From SG8-39 sp041558415 (GTDB lineage Bacteria > Pseudomonadota > Gammaproteobacteria > Burkholderiales > SG8-39): DNA of 64,000 nucleotides. The notes under the pieces were generated by a model. The model was not told the origin of the DNA. It ran no database searches and saw nothing but the letters and a program-made list of their open reading frames with translations. The stretch covers positions 15,366 to 79,365 of the forward strand of contig JBFFEY010000010.1 in the NCBI GenBank assembly GCA_041558415.1, read 5' to 3'. Positions 62,811 to 64,000 of the stretch are shown in pieces (within the stretch, counting starts at the first letter, position 1; each line of letters begins with the position of its first letter). The position numbers and the translations under genes are program-made.

Positions 62811-64000
62811 GCGGCGGACGCGAACTTGACCAGGCGCGCGGTGCCCTTGGCCAGATGCCGCTCCAGGATGCGGTAGTTGTCGAGATCGAACTGCGGCCGG
62901 CGCGCCTGTTCGAGCAATTCGTCGACGTCGCTCTGCGATCGTGCGGTGCCGAGCCAGCACCAGTGGTGCACGACGTGCACCTCTGCGCGGTCGGAGCCGG
63001 ATGCGGGATCTGGCCCCGAACCACCCTCGACGATGCCGATCGGCCCCTGCCACGGCCAGGCGAGCGCCTTGAGTCTGCCGAGAGCGGCCGCCAGCCGGGT
63101 CTGGTGCGCGGCGAGCGACTCGCGTCCCGCGCACACACCCGCGCAGCGCCGGAGCTGGTGGCGGAAGCACGCCCCCTTGCGCATGCGCGCGGGCTCGAAG
63201 CCGAGCGTCTGCAGGCAAAGCCCATGCTCATCGGCGAGTCCGCGCAGCGCGGCAAGCGCGGCCCGCTTGGAGCGGAACACGCCGCGCAGCGCCGCGACCA
63301 GCGGCGCATCGAGCTCCGCCGCGCCGACCAGGCGCAGTGCCTGCGCCGGGTTGCCGGGCGGGTCGGTGCGCGCCTCGAGCACGAAGCCGCAGAGATCGCT
63401 CACCCGGCGCAGCTGGCGGTTGAACACCGGCGTCAGCTGCTTGACGAGCTGTGCCTCGCGCAGCAGCGCACCGAGCTCGCCGGCGGTGCGCTGGTAGTCG
63501 ATGCGGCGCACTTCGCGCGCCAGCTGCATCTCGCGCGACGAGCGCAGATTGTCGGCGAAGTGCGAGAGCACGCGCGAGCGCATGGCGACGCTTTTGCCGA
63601 CATACAGCGGCACGTCGCGTTCGCCGTAGAACAGGTACACGCCCGGTGCCTCCGGAATCGCGTCGATCGCCTCACGCTCGAGGTGCGCCGGGATCGAAGG
63701 CTGCTTGGCAATCTGGCGTGCTGCGGTGTCGACCACCTCCACGCCGTGCTCGGCGAGCGCGGCGTGGAGGAACTGCCACACCGCCTCGGCGTCGCCGAGC
63801 GCGCGATGGCGGGCGCGGCATGCGAGCGCATGGCGCTCGATCAGGCTGTCGAGGTTGTGGCGCCTGTGCTCCGGGTAGAGGCGACGCGACAGCCTTACGG
63901 TGCACAGGGTCCTGGCGTTGAAGCGGATGCCGCTGCGCTCGAACTCGCTGCGCAGAAAACCGTAGTCGAAGCGCGCGTTGTGGGCGACGAAGACGCGACC
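62801..64000 (-). CDS. DnaQ-like 3'-5' exonuclease fused to GIY-YIG nuclease, 5'-truncated by window edge
   Basis: About 400 residues are visible; the N-terminus lies beyond 64000. The first visible part is the DEDDh exonuclease: FVAHNARFDYGFLRSEFE (motif II) and CRARHRALGDAEAVWQFL (motif III with His and Asp). A UvrC/Cho-like GIY-YIG domain follows, with APGVYLFYGERDVPLYVGKS and the metal-site region downstream. A long C-terminal UvrC-like tail includes KGACFRHQLRRCAGVC, a cysteine-bearing segment of the Cho type. The fusion suggests incision followed by end trimming in DNA repair. It is coupled to rpfE and recJ. Confidence 0.85.
   Translation of the reverse strand, partial: GRVFVAHNARFDYGFLRSEFERSGIRFNARTLCTVRLSRRLYPEHRRHNLDSLIERHALACRARHRALGDAEAVWQFLHAALAEHGVEVVDTAARQIAKQPSIPAHLEREAIDAIPEAPGVYLFYGERDVPLYVGKSVAMRSRVLSHFADNLRSSREMQLAREVRRIDYQRTAGELGALLREAQLVKQLTPVFNRQLRRVSDLCGFVLEARTDPPGNPAQALRLVGAAELDAPLVAALRGVFRSKRAALAALRGLADEHGLCLQTLGFEPARMRKGACFRHQLRRCAGVCAGRESLAAHQTRLAAALGRLKALAWPWQGPIGIVEGGSGPDPASGSDRAEVHVVHHWCWLGTARSQSDVDELLEQARRPQFDLDNYRILERHLAKGTARLVKFASAACT

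Noticed and set aside
62810..63218. N-terminal extension of the RpfE-like gene to 63218, and of recJ to 62466
   Set aside because: Family similarity begins at the internal ATG codons (62810 and 61767). The upstream parts are out-of-frame shadows of the neighbouring genes.

Overview
The window is a very GC-rich stretch of bacterial chromosome, almost fully coding. It most likely comes from a betaproteobacterium. Supporting this are the order smr-trxB-ftsK-lolA-rarA-serS, the class I phaC-phaA-phaB-phaR cluster, the recJ/rpfE neighbourhood, the rsmI-yraN-gmhA-BON-hldC block and the bamD-rluD-pgeF block. The family assignments are firm. The exact order or genus cannot be read from the sequence. 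No stretch longer than about 300 bases lacks a gene, and I see no insertion sequence, prophage, CRISPR array or origin.

Layout. 1-3.7 kb: envelope and heptose genes (rsmI partial, yraN, gmhA, a BON lipoprotein, hldC, an unknown ORF). 3.8-9.3 kb: an rhlE-like helicase, an SDR, a FemAB/GNAT-like protein, glnB, smr and trxB. 9.4-12.7 kb: a three-gene block (TpsB transporter, Crp-type regulator, FecR-domain protein) lying between trxB and ftsK. 12.9-18.5 kb: ftsK, lolA, rarA, serS and tRNA-Ser(CGA). 18.5-26.3 kb: accessory functions, with an orphan molybdenum hydroxylase large subunit, tonB, a rearranged Fur-controlled FbpABC iron transporter and an NlpC/P60 lipoprotein. 26.4-33 kb: a secretin-fragment protein, a DinG/YoaA helicase, a DenD-like dehydrogenase, bamD, rluD and pgeF. 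33.1-41.7 kb: polyhydroxyalkanoate synthesis (phaC, phaA, two phaB paralogues, phaR) running into rimO, a second thiolase and an enoyl-CoA hydratase. 41.7-47.0 kb: two EamA transporters, a glycine-zipper protein, lysS, and prfB with its programmed frameshift.

47.1-58.6 kb is the most unusual part. A sigma-54 activator gene is read leftward. Divergently from it, behind a near-consensus -24/-12 promoter, runs an apparent operon of seven genes. It encodes a TatT lipoprotein, a TRAP binding protein, a fused DctQM permease, three cysteine-rich proteins of the 2-hydroxyacyl-CoA dehydratase/benzoyl-CoA reductase activase superfamily (normally seen as one very long protein), and a glycerophosphodiesterase. 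The window holds no catalytic dehydratase or reductase subunits, so the substrate and purpose of this ATP-driven iron-sulfur system are open.

58.6-64 kb: a KTSC protein, a cyclophilin-like protein, an exported SAM methyltransferase, recJ, an rpfE-like gene, and the truncated end of a DnaQ exonuclease/GIY-YIG nuclease fusion.
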